A stretch of DNA of 64,000 nt from positions 31,933-95,932 of the forward strand of contig JBCDED010000002.1 in assembly GCA_039179985.1 (NCBI GenBank), read 5' to 3'. Below the pieces are notes generated by a model. The model was not told the origin of the DNA. It saw only the letters and a list, made by a program, of their open reading frames with translations, and did not search any database. The stretch is from JBCCMQ01 sp039179985 (GTDB lineage: Bacteria; Pseudomonadota; Alphaproteobacteria; Rhodobacterales; Rhodobacteraceae). Positions 33,029-41,966 of this stretch are shown piece by piece; position 1 is the stretch's first letter; each line of letters starts with the position of its first letter. Both the position numbers and the translations under genes were made by a program.

Positions 33029-33037
33029 GGGTTTGAC

Positions 33038-33139
33038 CTAGATCGCGTAGACGCTGACAATCGTTGAAAACGCGGCACCGAGGGCACTGAGGGCGACGGC
33101 CACGCAAAGGCCAAGGAAGAGCTTTTCAATTATGCTCAT
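33038..33139 (-). CDS. Possible 33-residue single-pass membrane peptide
   Basis: ATG at 33137-33139 opens a 33-residue frame with one hydrophobic helix (SIIEKLFLGLCVAVALSALG and on), ending at TAG 33038-33040. An in-frame ATG at 33148 would add three residues (MKP). No clear Shine-Dalgarno sequence was found. It lies 143 nt downstream of the MscS-type gene on the same strand and converges on ppk2. The strongly hydrophobic composition argues for a real gene, but chance cannot be excluded. Confidence 0.35.
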   Translation of the reverse strand: MSIIEKLFLGLCVAVALSALGAAFSTIVSVYAI

Positions 33140-33282
33140 GGGCTTCATCACTGCATCGATTTCATCTATTGCAGTGGGTGTACAACAACCGCTGGCCGCC
33201 ACCAGTGTGGCGGATTTGCAAGCGCAGAAACCCGCCAGTTTGACGCTCCCTCAGCAAGAAATGGCCGGTGGGATGCGGGATG

Positions 33283-34920
33283 TCACGCTTCTTTTCCTGC
33301 GGGTGTTGCAAGTGTGCCGTCCCAGTGGCCTGCGGGGATCTTCGGGACATCGGGGTCGGCGACGTAGCTGGGCGTCATGATCTGCGTTTCGTTTTCATTG
33401 AAAACCTCCACGATGTGGCGGCGCAGGTCCGACTGGATTTTTGGCAGGCTCGCCCCGCGAGTCGTGAACGCGTTGATCTGGTAGTTGATCGCATAATCGG
33501 CAAGCGCGGTCCAAAGCACGAAAGGATCGGGCGATTGCTTCAATCCGTTGGTCCGCCGCGCCGCTTCGATCAGCATGGCCTGCACTTTTTCGGGTGGTTC
33601 CTCATACCCTATGCCCACGGTTGTATGGACGAGGAGACCGCGCCCGTCGATGCGGCGCGAGTAGTTGACGACTTCCGAGTTCAGAAGCTGCGAGTTGGGG
33701 ATACTGATCATCTCGTTCTTCACGGACTTCAGCAGTGTCTCCATCAGCTTGATCTCAACAACATCGCCAATCTGGTCTCCGACCTTAATACGGTCGCCCA
33801 AATTGGTACTGCGCCGGTAAATGACGAAGAGGCCCGCCATCATGTTTGACACAACGGTGTTTGAACCGAGCGACACCATGACACCGGCCAGGATCGTGAG
33901 GCCCTGGAACGCCGCACTGTCTGAGCCGGGTATATAGGGATAGGCGAAGACCAGCGCGACGAGGATCACCACGACCCGAGCGATGTTGAACGTGGGCTGA
34001 ACCCAGTGACGCTCGAACTCCTTCAGTTCGATGGTGCCCGCGTCAATGTTCTCAAAGAAGACCTTAAGACCCGTGACGATGTAGCGCGTGACGACGACTA
34101 TGATCACCAGTGTGACAAGGTTTGGCAGGTAGCCGACAAAACCGGTGAATATATTGATCAGCGGGTCGGTCACATAGGTCAGCAGCACCTCTGCAACGAC
34201 ACGGGTTTCCGCAAAAGAGAGCAGGACGAAACTAAGGTAGTAGTAAAGGACCACGAAGAAGAGGACCCACATCAGGACCTGCAAGCCGTAGCGCGCGAGC
34301 CCGGCAAGCGCCTTGCCTCGCACGATGGACGCTGTGGCCTCTTCTACCTGGCTGAACTGGCGCTCGGCCAGGCGCGCTCCACCATCCACCAGGGCACCGC
34401 GCCGCCAGAAGAACAGAACCGTGAAAATCAGAAAGGCGACCGTCCAGCCCATGGCGGCAAGGGCGCTTTCCACGCGTGCCGCGTCGGATCTATCCCGGCG
34501 GTACGTCAGAACAGCCTCTTCAATCGCAACCGACTGGAGATCCGCGAGCACCTCGATGTCCATCTGCTCCAATTCGGCGTCGGCCGAGGTGACGACCGAG
34601 ACCATGGTGCCATCGATGGAAATCGCTTTGCCGAACTCCATGTCGCGGGTGGTCAGAGTGATAGCCTCCGCCTCACTGCTTTCGGCAATGTCGATAATCC
34701 TCTGCTGGATCGTCTCGGCGCGTTCGTCCGCAGGCAGGGCGCTCGATCCTCTGACAACGAAGAGCACGTCCCCGTCGATCACCACCGGGGCGACGAAAAC
34801 ATCTTCCATTTGGTCGGTCAGTGACGGCGACTCCTCTGTCGCGTCCTGCGCCGCGGCCGACGAAATGCACAAAAAAATCAGAACGCTTGCAAAAACCGCC
34901 TTCAAAGCTGCTGTCGACAT
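33283..34920 (-). CDS. Mechanosensitive ion channel (MscS) family protein
   Basis: A 545-residue protein: signal peptide (about 1-25, ending SSAAAQ), a periplasmic domain of about 140 residues, several membrane helices (about 155-330), then the MscS pore helix and beta domain (SLGSNTVVSNMMAGLFVIYRR with the basic stretch, then GDRIKVGDQIGDVVEI and IPNSQLL) and a C-terminal cytoplasmic alpha/beta part. It opens under membrane tension to release solutes. The ATG at 34920 is chosen because GGGGAGAGG lies 6 nt upstream. The periplasmic domain with no known name may be sensory. Confidence 0.92.
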   Translation of the reverse strand: MSTAALKAVFASVLIFLCISSAAAQDATEESPSLTDQMEDVFVAPVVIDGDVLFVVRGSSALPADERAETIQQRIIDIAESSEAEAITLTTRDMEFGKAISIDGTMVSVVTSADAELEQMDIEVLADLQSVAIEEAVLTYRRDRSDAARVESALAAMGWTVAFLIFTVLFFWRRGALVDGGARLAERQFSQVEEATASIVRGKALAGLARYGLQVLMWVLFFVVLYYYLSFVLLSFAETRVVAEVLLTYVTDPLINIFTGFVGYLPNLVTLVIIVVVTRYIVTGLKVFFENIDAGTIELKEFERHWVQPTFNIARVVVILVALVFAYPYIPGSDSAAFQGLTILAGVMVSLGSNTVVSNMMAGLFVIYRRSTNLGDRIKVGDQIGDVVEIKLMETLLKSVKNEMISIPNSQLLNSEVVNYSRRIDGRGLLVHTTVGIGYEEPPEKVQAMLIEAARRTNGLKQSPDPFVLWTALADYAINYQINAFTTRGASLPKIQSDLRRHIVEVFNENETQIMTPSYVADPDVPKIPAGHWDGTLATPAGKEA

Positions 34921-35118
34921 CTTCGACCTCTCCCCCCTATCCATAAGTAAAAAAAGCAAAAAACAGCCCCCTCTGGCAAGCCCGGGTGCAGGAAGCGTTT
35001 CTGATTTCCCTGCCCGTCAGGAAACCTGAAAAAGTTCGTGGGTTTATTGGAAGGGAAACCGCCTGGTTTTTGCTACCTGCCATGTCAGACAGATCAGTTA
35101 TGACCAAGGAACGGGACA

Positions 35119-35613
35119 GTGCCAACGACCAGGAACTTGTTCGACCAGTCGGCGACCGGGCTTTGCCTCGCCTGGTTTGTTGTGCCTGTCTCGATTGTAC
35201 TCCTTTCGCTCACGCTGCTGCCACTCCTGGGGGCCGCATCTGACCGGACCGGGCACGCCGACTTCACGCCAATGACTTTCCCTGCCGCCTCGATGGTATT
35301 GCCTGATGGTAAGCCGGCGACCGTCGTCGCTGGCTGGTCGGAGGGCGCCCTGATTTACCTTGAGAATTGCGCCGTGTGCCACGGAGATCTGTTGCAGGAC
35401 GGCAGCGCGGGGCGCCTGGGTGCGACCCCCAATCCCATCCCGATCCCGGCCTCGACACGTGGTGCAGAAGTGGTCGGAGCGACCGCCGCCTTGCCGTTCC
35501 ACGCGCCCGCGTTTCTGACCGACGGCGATCTGGCGGCGCTGAACGTCTTTCTGGCGGATCGCACCGCCGATGGCACGCTCCCACATCCCAAACGCCTGCC
35601 GAAAGGACCTTGA
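35119..35613 (+). CDS. Membrane-anchored c-type cytochrome
   Basis: A 164-residue protein with one N-terminal membrane helix (about 17-40) and a periplasmic domain carrying one haem-binding motif, CAVCH, at about residues 84-88. The C-terminal helix region (FLTDGDLAALNVFLADRTAD) resembles the last helix of class I cytochromes c; a methionine ligand is not obvious. The start is GTG (35119) with AAGGA 8 nt before it. It stands alone, with two terminators behind it. The electron partner is unknown; it will need the ccm system encoded in this same window. Confidence 0.82.
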   Translation: MPTTRNLFDQSATGLCLAWFVVPVSIVLLSLTLLPLLGAASDRTGHADFTPMTFPAASMVLPDGKPATVVAGWSEGALIYLENCAVCHGDLLQDGSAGRLGATPNPIPIPASTRGAEVVGATAALPFHAPAFLTDGDLAALNVFLADRTADGTLPHPKRLPKGP

Positions 35614-35659
35614 GGATATTTGATCAAAGCCATTCGAGACACTTGATTTCGCCTGAACC

Positions 35660-35687
35660 GCACGCCCTGCCTGGCGTGCTCTTCATT
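35660..35687 (+). terminator. First of two tandem terminators after the cytochrome gene
   Basis: GCACGCC (35660-35666) and GGCGTGC (35673-35679) form a perfect 7-bp stem with a 6-nt loop, followed by TCTTCATT. Moderate on its own, but it is backed by a stronger hairpin 41 nt further on. Confidence 0.5.
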
Positions 35688-35720
35688 CGGACGGCCCTCT
35701 CACCGTCACGCTTCCGGCGC

Positions 35721-35759
35721 GGCCGCCCCTTTTCTCCCCAAGGGGCGGCCATTTTCGTT
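35721..35759 (+). terminator. Second, strong terminator after the cytochrome gene
   Basis: GGCCGCCCCTT (35721-35731) and AAGGGGCGGCC (35740-35750) pair perfectly over 11 bp with an 8-nt loop, followed by ATTTTCGTT. It isolates the cytochrome transcript from the convergent coaD gene, whose stop is at 35774. Confidence 0.8.
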
Positions 35760-35773
35760 GTCGTATCCGTGGT

Positions 35774-36268
35774 TTACTTGCCCAGTTTCGTGATCAAGGC
35801 CGTCTGGACCTGTGGCGTCACAAAGCTTGCCACATCCCCTCCCAAACGGGCGATTTCCTTGACCAGTTTCGACGCGATCGCCTGGTGTTCGGCTTCGGCC
35901 ATCAGAAAGACCGTTTCGATCTGGTCGTCGAGGCGGCGGTTCATACCGACCATCTGGAACTCGTATTCGAAATCGGCGACGGCGCGGAGACCCCGGACGA
36001 TAATCGAAGCGCCCACATCGCGCGCGCAATCGATGAGCAGATTTTCGAAGGCATGCACAGTTACAACGATGTCTTTCTCGCGCGCGATGGGTGCCGCGAC
36101 TTGCTCGACCATTGCCACACGCTCTTCCAGTGAGAACAGCGGGCCCTTGTCGCGGTTGATCGCGACGCCAATGACCAGCTTGTCCACCAAAGTGGCCGCT
36201 CGCTTGATGATATCGATGTGCCCCAGTGTCACCGGGTCGAATGTACCCGGATAAAGTCCAGTCCGCAT
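35774..36268 (-). CDS. coaD: Pantetheine-phosphate adenylyltransferase
   Basis: A 164-residue nucleotidyltransferase that makes dephospho-CoA from 4'-phosphopantetheine and ATP. Seen are the TxGH-type motif GTFDPVTLGHIDII at the N-terminus, RGLRAVADFEYEFQM (about 90-104) and KLVKEIARLGGDV near the end. Normal length for the bacterial type. An 80-nt gap separates it from the upstream CBS-domain gene on the same strand. Confidence 0.97.
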   Translation of the reverse strand: MRTGLYPGTFDPVTLGHIDIIKRAATLVDKLVIGVAINRDKGPLFSLEERVAMVEQVAAPIAREKDIVVTVHAFENLLIDCARDVGASIIVRGLRAVADFEYEFQMVGMNRRLDDQIETVFLMAEAEHQAIASKLVKEIARLGGDVASFVTPQVQTALITKLGK

Positions 36269-36348
36269 GATCGCGCCCCTCTCGCTTCGACGCGACAGTT
36301 AACCGCCTGCAAACAAAAATCAATCGTGGCCGAAAGGACCGATCCGGC

Positions 36349-36783
36349 CTAGTGGCCCATGATCATATCCTGCAGAGCGTCCTTCTCCATGGCGAGCTCC
36401 TTGAGAAGCGCCTTGACCACATCGCCGAGCGAGATCAGACCAACCATCCGGTCGCCATCCATTACCGGCATGTGGCGGAACCGGCCCTCGGTCATTTTCG
36501 ACAGCACAGCATCGGCCGTGTCGGCGGGAGTACAGGTGACGAGCTGCTTTGTCATCAGCGTGGCCACGGTATCCGACAGGCAGCCCGGGCCCCGGCGCCC
36601 GATCTCTCCCACGATGTCCCGCTCCGACAGGATGCCGTCTGCACTTTCGCCATCGGCGGACACAACCACAGTACCGATGCGCCTTTGACTGAGCAGGCTG
36701 GCAGCGTCTGATACGGTGATGTCGGGTCTGACGGTGACAACACCGTCGTCGGCCTTGGATTTCAGGATCGTCTGAACGAGCAT
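36349..36783 (-). CDS. CBS-domain pair protein
   Basis: A 144-residue protein made only of two CBS domains (about 9-65 and 75-135: TVSDAASLLSQRRIGTVVVS, then TADAVLSKMTEGRFRHMPVM). Such Bateman modules bind adenine nucleotides or derivatives and regulate partners; stand-alone forms are common in alphaproteobacteria and their partners are mostly unknown. AGGAGA lies 7 nt before the ATG at 36783, which decides that start over a long upstream extension. A TCACC/GGTGA inverted repeat (36803-36816) lies just upstream. Confidence 0.9.
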   Translation of the reverse strand: MLVQTILKSKADDGVVTVRPDITVSDAASLLSQRRIGTVVVSADGESADGILSERDIVGEIGRRGPGCLSDTVATLMTKQLVTCTPADTADAVLSKMTEGRFRHMPVMDGDRMVGLISLGDVVKALLKELAMEKDALQDMIMGH

Positions 36784-36990
36784 TCCGCGTTCTCCTATCA
36801 CTTCACCAAAAGGTGACAGGAAGGGTCGCGCCGGTTGTGTCCGTCTGTCAAGCTTTGCGTGCGTCAGGAGGCGGCATTGGCAAGATCCCGAAAGGCTGGG
36901 TTTTGCGACTCTCGCGCGGCATCTTCCGCTTTTCCCCGGTGAAGCTTCTGTCGTAGTGTCCCGCGTAAACGACCGCTTGGGAGGCGACAG

Positions 36991-38487
36991 ATGTACGAAA
37001 TACCGCACTTCATCGATGGCAAACGCGTGGCCGGCACGGGCCGGACCGCAGATGTCTTCAATCCGGCCACCGGTGAGGTCCAGGCGCAAGTAGCCCTAGC
37101 CACCAAGGCCGAACTGGACGCCGCCGTAGCCAGTGCTGCTGCCGCGCAACCGGCCTGGGCGGCGACGAACCCGCAAAAGCGTGCGCGGGTCCTGATGAAA
37201 TTCGTCCAGCTTCTCAACCGGGACATGGACAAACTGGCCGAGGCGCTGAGCCGCGAGCACGGCAAAACCGTGCCGGACGCCAAGGGCGATGTACAGCGCG
37301 GGCTGGAAGTGGCCGAGTTCTGCATCGGTGCGCCCCATCTTCTGAAGGGCGAGTTCACCGACAGCGCAGGACCGGGCATCGACATGTTCTCCATGCGCCA
37401 GGCGCTCGGCGTGGTGGCAGGGATCACGCCGTTCAACTTTCCTGCCATGATCCCCATGTGGAAGTTCTGCCCGGCTCTGGCCTGCGGCAATGCCTTTATC
37501 CTCAAGCCCTCGGAACGCGACCCCACCGTGCCCGTCATGCTGGCCGAACTGCTGCAGGAAGCGGGCCTGCCCGATGGGCTGTTGCAGGTAGTGAATGGCG
37601 ACAAGGAAGCTGTGGACGCGATCCTGGATAACCCGGTGATCCAGGGCATCGGCTTTGTCGGATCCACGCCCATTGCCGAATACATCTACAGCCGCGGCTG
37701 CGCCAACGGCAAAAGAGTGCAGTGCTTTGGTGGCGCCAAGAACCACATGATTGTCATGCCAGACGCCGACATGGATCAAGCGGCGGATGCGCTAGTCGGG
37801 TCGGGCTACGGGGCGGCAGGCGAACGTTGCATGGCGATCTCGGTCGCTGTGCCCGTGGGCGATGAAACCGCCGACCGGCTGGTTGAAAAGCTTGTGCCGC
37901 GCATCGAAAAGCTGAAAGTCGGGCCCTATGGCGCCGGGGACGAGGTTGACTACGGCCCCGTTGTGACCGCCGCCGCCAAGGCCAATATTGAGCGCCTTGT
38001 GCAGTCGGGCGTCGATGCAGGGGCCGAGCTTGTAGTTGATGGCCGCGGGTTCAGCCTGCAGGGCTACGAAGACGGGTTCTTCGTCGGCCCCCATCTTTTC
38101 GACCGCGTGACGCCGGACATGGACATCTACAAGACCGAGATCTTCGGGCCGGTGCTGTCGACCGTCCGCGCGGGGTCCTACGAAGAGGCGCTTGGCCTGG
38201 CCATGGACCATGAATATGGCAACGGCACCGCGATCTTCACCCGCGACGGCGACACCGCCCGGGATTTCGCGAACCGCATCAACATCGGCATGGTGGGGGT
38301 GAATGTCCCGATCCCGGTACCGCTGGCCTACCATACCTTCGGCGGCTGGAAGAAATCGGCTTTCGGCGATCTCAACCAGCACGGGCCCGATGCCTTCCGG
38401 TTCTACACACGCACAAAAACCATCACGGCACGCTGGCCGAGCGGCATCAAGGAGGGCGGCGAGTTCAACTTCAAGGCCATGGATTGA
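36991..38487 (+). CDS. mmsA: CoA-acylating methylmalonate-semialdehyde dehydrogenase
   Basis: A 498-residue aldehyde-dehydrogenase-superfamily enzyme that converts methylmalonate semialdehyde to propionyl-CoA in valine catabolism. It starts MYEIPHFIDGKRV, typical of MmsA. The catalytic cysteine is in YGAAGERCMAISVAV (about 276-290), and the cofactor region has TPFNFPAMIPMWKFCPALACG. GGGAGG lies 5 nt before the ATG. The other valine genes (38902-41959) lie 414 nt downstream on the same strand. The substrate call is from family features and this neighbourhood. Confidence 0.96.
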   Translation: MYEIPHFIDGKRVAGTGRTADVFNPATGEVQAQVALATKAELDAAVASAAAAQPAWAATNPQKRARVLMKFVQLLNRDMDKLAEALSREHGKTVPDAKGDVQRGLEVAEFCIGAPHLLKGEFTDSAGPGIDMFSMRQALGVVAGITPFNFPAMIPMWKFCPALACGNAFILKPSERDPTVPVMLAELLQEAGLPDGLLQVVNGDKEAVDAILDNPVIQGIGFVGSTPIAEYIYSRGCANGKRVQCFGGAKNHMIVMPDADMDQAADALVGSGYGAAGERCMAISVAVPVGDETADRLVEKLVPRIEKLKVGPYGAGDEVDYGPVVTAAAKANIERLVQSGVDAGAELVVDGRGFSLQGYEDGFFVGPHLFDRVTPDMDIYKTEIFGPVLSTVRAGSYEEALGLAMDHEYGNGTAIFTRDGDTARDFANRINIGMVGVNVPIPVPLAYHTFGGWKKSAFGDLNQHGPDAFRFYTRTKTITARWPSGIKEGGEFNFKAMD

Positions 38488-38901
38488 CCTGAGCTTCGGG
38501 AGGTTTGGCGCACTCTCACCGCTTGTCGGTTGAACGCGGTTCTGACCGTGGTGGGAGCGCGCCGCCCCTAAATCAGCTGCAGTCTTGTGCAGCTACCAGC
38601 AATAACCCGCACGCACTCCGCGGGACCCTCATCACTGCACTACCCTGGGGAAAACTTCGGATCTGCATTGCAGCATCCTTTACAGCCCCACACGCAACAT
38701 CATCGCCGAGTCGTGTGACCCCACAATGATTCACCCGAATTTAGGTTAACGCGAATGGCCGATCACTGCAAAAGCGTAGCAAATTCGCAACACACTATAC
38801 CAAGGTCTGGGTTTTGACTGTGCGGAGACGGGGCATCACGCCTTGAATCCGGGCGTCTTGCGCGCAACACAGGATGGGCGGAATTACAGTGGAGGGAGGC
38901 C
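38488..38901. other. 414-bp intergenic region upstream of the valine-catabolic genes
   Basis: No convincing gene. It holds a perfect inverted repeat AGCTGCA (38575-38581)/TGCAGCT (38588-38594) with a 6-nt spacer, an 11-bp palindrome CTGCA-T-TGCAG at about 38664-38674, and a wide pair GCGAAT (38751-38756)/ATTCGC (38783-38788). A TATACC hexamer at about 38796 could be a -10 element without a good -35. The size and repeats suggest a regulated promoter region. Confidence 0.45.
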
Positions 38902-40047
38902 ATGGATTTTGCGCTGAGTGACGAGCATCGGGCGATCTTCGACATGGCCCATGGCTTTGGCGCCGAGGAAATCGCCCCTTATGCCCGCACCTGGGAAGCC
39001 GAAGGCACGATCCCCAAGGATTTGTGGCCAAAACTCGCTGACTTGGGTTTTGGCGCGCTCTATGTCTCCGAAGACGGCGGTGGCACGGGCCTTGACCGGC
39101 TGAGCGCGACGCTGGTGTTCGAGGCCCTTTCCGCCGCCTGCCCCTCGGTCGCAGCCTTCCTGTCGATCCACAACATGTGCGCCCGGATGATCGACAGTTT
39201 CGGCTCGGACGAGTTGAAGAACCGCTTTCTGCCGCCCGCAATATCCATGGAGACGGTGTTTTCCTATTGCCTGACGGAACCCGGCTCCGGCTCGGACGCC
39301 GCGGCACTGAAAACCCGCGCCGAGCGCACGAACGAAGGTTACCAACTTACCGGAACAAAAGCGTTTATTTCCGGTGGCGGTTACTCTGACGCCTATATCG
39401 TCATGTGCCGCACGGGCGATGACGGCCCGCGGGGCATTTCCGCACTCGTCGTTGAAGACGCCGCTCCGGGCCTCAGTTTCGGCGGGCTTGAGGACAAAAT
39501 GGGCTGGCGGTCGCAACCCACGCGGCAGGTTCAGCTTGACGCCTGCGCGGTGCCCGCCGCGAACCTTCTGGGCGAAGAAGGCGCCGGGTTCCGCTATGCC
39601 ATGGCGGGACTTGACGGAGGGCGGCTGAACATTGCCGCCTGCTCCCTTGGCGGAGCGCAGGCCGCGCTCGACCAGACACTCGCGTATATGGCCGAGCGGA
39701 AGGCCTTTGGGCAACGGCTCGACCAGTTCCAGGCGCTCCAGTTCCGCCTTGCGGATATGGAGATCGAACTGCAGTCGGCGCGGACATTTCTGCGCCAAGC
39801 CGCCTGGAAGCTTGATACCGACGCGCCCGACGCCAGCCGCTACTGCGCCATGGCCAAGAAGCTGGTGACCGAGGTCGGCAGCCGCGTGGCGGACCAGTGC
39901 CTGCAACTGCACGGCGGTTACGGCTATCTTGGCGACTACGGGATCGAGAAGATCGTCCGTGACCTGCGGGTGCATCAGATCCTTGAAGGGACCAATGAAA
40001 TCATGCGCGTGATAGTCTCCCGCTCGATGCTGGCTGACCGGGCGTGA
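38902..40047 (+). CDS. Acyl-CoA dehydrogenase, probably isobutyryl-CoA dehydrogenase
   Basis: A 381-residue FAD enzyme. Signatures are FSYCLTEPGSGSDAAALKT (about 117-135), GLDGGRLNIAACSLGGAQAA, and the catalytic glutamate in HQILEGTNEIMRVI near the C-terminus. GGAGG lies just before the ATG. The next two genes, hydrolysing 3-hydroxyisobutyryl-CoA and oxidising 3-hydroxyisobutyrate, overlap it in series, which supports isobutyryl-CoA (valine) as substrate; 2-methylbutyryl-CoA is possible too. The stop overlaps the GTG of the next gene (GTGA). Confidence 0.93.
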   Translation: MDFALSDEHRAIFDMAHGFGAEEIAPYARTWEAEGTIPKDLWPKLADLGFGALYVSEDGGGTGLDRLSATLVFEALSAACPSVAAFLSIHNMCARMIDSFGSDELKNRFLPPAISMETVFSYCLTEPGSGSDAAALKTRAERTNEGYQLTGTKAFISGGGYSDAYIVMCRTGDDGPRGISALVVEDAAPGLSFGGLEDKMGWRSQPTRQVQLDACAVPAANLLGEEGAGFRYAMAGLDGGRLNIAACSLGGAQAALDQTLAYMAERKAFGQRLDQFQALQFRLADMEIELQSARTFLRQAAWKLDTDAPDASRYCAMAKKLVTEVGSRVADQCLQLHGGYGYLGDYGIEKIVRDLRVHQILEGTNEIMRVIVSRSMLADRA

Positions 40048-41087
40048 GCGACATCGACATCCGCAAGGCTGGTCGTGCGGGCCGGATCACGCTGAACCGG
40101 CCCGACGCAATGAACGCCCTGACCTATGACATGGTCATGGGCATTGACGCGGCCCTGAAGGATTGGGCGGAAGACGCGGCGCTTGATCTTCTGATCATCG
40201 ACGGCGCTCCCGGGCGCGCCTTCTGCGCAGGCGGCGATATTGCCGAGATGTATGCTACGGGGACGGCGGGCGATTTCGCCTATGGCCGCCGGTTCTGGCG
40301 CGATGAATACCGGATGAACGCGCGCCTATTCGACTTTCCCAAGCCGGTCGTCACCTTCCTGCACGGCTTCACGATGGGCGGCGGCGTGGGCGTCGGCTGC
40401 CATGCAAGCCACCGGATCGTGGGCGAAACAAGCCAGATCGCCATGCCGGAGTGCGGCATCGGCCTAGTACCCGATGTGGGTGGGTCGCTTTTGTTGGCGC
40501 AGGCCCCCGGGCGACTGGGCGAGTATCTGGGCACCACGGCGACGCGCATGGGACCGGGCGATGCACTCCTTGCCGGGTTCGCCGATTACTACGTGTCCGA
40601 AGACCGCTGGCCTGCTCTGACAGCGGCTTTGGAAGACACCGGCGACTGGAGCCACGTCGATGCCGCCGCCGAAGTCCCGCCCGGAAGCGCGCTCGCGGCG
40701 CAGCAGGGAGAGATCGATCACCACTTCGGCGGTGAAACCCTGCTTGATATCGTCAACAGCCTGACCCATGGAGACGGCGAATTTGCCACCAAGGCGCTCA
40801 AGGCTCTTGGCCGCAACAGCCCGCTTTCCATGGCCGTGGCGGTTGAGATGATTCACCGCCTGCGCGGCAGCGAGGACATTCGCAAGGCGCTCGACCTTGA
40901 ATACCGTTTAACGGCCAGGTCCATGGAAAACGGCGATTTTCTGGAAGGAATTCGCGCCGCGATCATCGACAAGGACCGCGCGCCCAAATGGCGGCACGCG
41001 CACGCCAGCGACGTCTCGGCGGCCGAGGTGGCGCGGATGCTGCAGCCGATGTCCGAAGACGCACTGACCTGGGAGGACGCCGCATGA
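40044..41087 (+). CDS. 3-hydroxyisobutyryl-CoA hydrolase (ECH_2 family)
   Basis: A 347-residue crotonase-fold hydrolase, longer than hydratases as expected for this family. It has RAFCAGGDIAEMY (about 54-66), FTMGGGVGVGCHASHRI and the acidic pair in MPECGIGLVPDVGGS. It releases 3-hydroxyisobutyrate from its CoA ester. The GTG start overlaps the dehydrogenase stop and the TGA overlaps the mmsB ATG, both by 4 nt. No separate enoyl-CoA hydratase for the preceding step is in the cluster; a general one, perhaps elsewhere, must do it. Confidence 0.92.
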   Translation: MSDIDIRKAGRAGRITLNRPDAMNALTYDMVMGIDAALKDWAEDAALDLLIIDGAPGRAFCAGGDIAEMYATGTAGDFAYGRRFWRDEYRMNARLFDFPKPVVTFLHGFTMGGGVGVGCHASHRIVGETSQIAMPECGIGLVPDVGGSLLLAQAPGRLGEYLGTTATRMGPGDALLAGFADYYVSEDRWPALTAALEDTGDWSHVDAAAEVPPGSALAAQQGEIDHHFGGETLLDIVNSLTHGDGEFATKALKALGRNSPLSMAVAVEMIHRLRGSEDIRKALDLEYRLTARSMENGDFLEGIRAAIIDKDRAPKWRHAHASDVSAAEVARMLQPMSEDALTWEDAA

Positions 41088-41959
41088 ACATTGGATTTAT
41101 CGGCCTTGGAAACATGGGCGCGCCGATGGCCGCCAATCTGATTGCGGCGGGGCACCCGGTTACCGGCTTCGATGTGGCCGCAACTCCCGACGGGATCGAC
41201 ATGGCGGAAAGCGCTGCGATAGCGGCAGAGGGCGCAGACGTGGTGATCACCATGCTGCCCACCGGAGAGATCTTGCGGGCCGTGGCCGCGGACATTCTGC
41301 CCAGGATGACCGAGGGCGCTGTGCTGCTCGACTGTTCGACCGTGGATGTGGCCAGCGCCCGCGCCGTTGCGGGCGAGGCTGAAACCGCCGGCATCCGCCC
41401 CCTCGATGCGCCCGTCTCAGGCGGCGTCGGCGGCGCGGCGGCGGGCACGCTGACTTTCATGGTGGGTGGGCCTGCGGACGCCTTTGAGACCGCCAAACCG
41501 CTTTTTGAGATCATGGGGCAGAAGGCCGTTCACTGCGGGCCATCCGGAAATGGTCAGGCGGCAAAGATCTGCAACAACATGATCCTCGGCGTTACCATGA
41601 TTGCCACCTGCGAGGCCTTTGCCCTGGCTGATAAGCTGGGGCTCGACCGGCAGGCGATGTTCGATGTCGTCTCGACCTCTTCGGGCTACAGCTGGACCAT
41701 GAACGCTTATTGCCCGGCCCCGGGCGTCGGCCCGACGTCGCCCGCCGACAACGGCTACCAACCGGGCTTTGCCGCCGATCTTATGCTGAAGGACCTGCGC
41801 CTGAGCCAGGCCGCAGCAGCCGACGCCGACGCCGACACCCCCATGGGCGCGGCGGCGGCAGAGCTTTACCGGGTCTTTGTGGAAGAGGAAGACGGCAAGG
41901 GCCGCGATTTCTCGGCCATGTTGCCACGGTTCGAAAAGCGCAACGCCCCTGGCAACTGA
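41084..41959 (+). CDS. mmsB: 3-hydroxyisobutyrate dehydrogenase
   Basis: A 291-residue beta-hydroxyacid dehydrogenase that oxidises 3-hydroxyisobutyrate to methylmalonate semialdehyde, the substrate of MmsA. The NAD motif is IGFIGLGNMGAPMAANLI, the substrate motif LDAPVSGGVGGA (about 107-118) and the catalytic lysine is in GNGQAAKICNNMILG. The ATG overlaps the upstream hydrolase stop. With mmsA and the two preceding genes it completes a valine route to propionyl-CoA. Confidence 0.96.
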   Translation: MNIGFIGLGNMGAPMAANLIAAGHPVTGFDVAATPDGIDMAESAAIAAEGADVVITMLPTGEILRAVAADILPRMTEGAVLLDCSTVDVASARAVAGEAETAGIRPLDAPVSGGVGGAAAGTLTFMVGGPADAFETAKPLFEIMGQKAVHCGPSGNGQAAKICNNMILGVTMIATCEAFALADKLGLDRQAMFDVVSTSSGYSWTMNAYCPAPGVGPTSPADNGYQPGFAADLMLKDLRLSQAAAADADADTPMGAAAAELYRVFVEEEDGKGRDFSAMLPRFEKRNAPGN

Positions 41960-41966
41960 CCTGCCG

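Noticed and set aside
33149..33220. Lipobox-like LVAASGC upstream of the 33-residue ORF as a lipoprotein signal
   Set aside because: It is in frame with the small ORF, but it has no hydrophobic signal before it and no start with a ribosome site.
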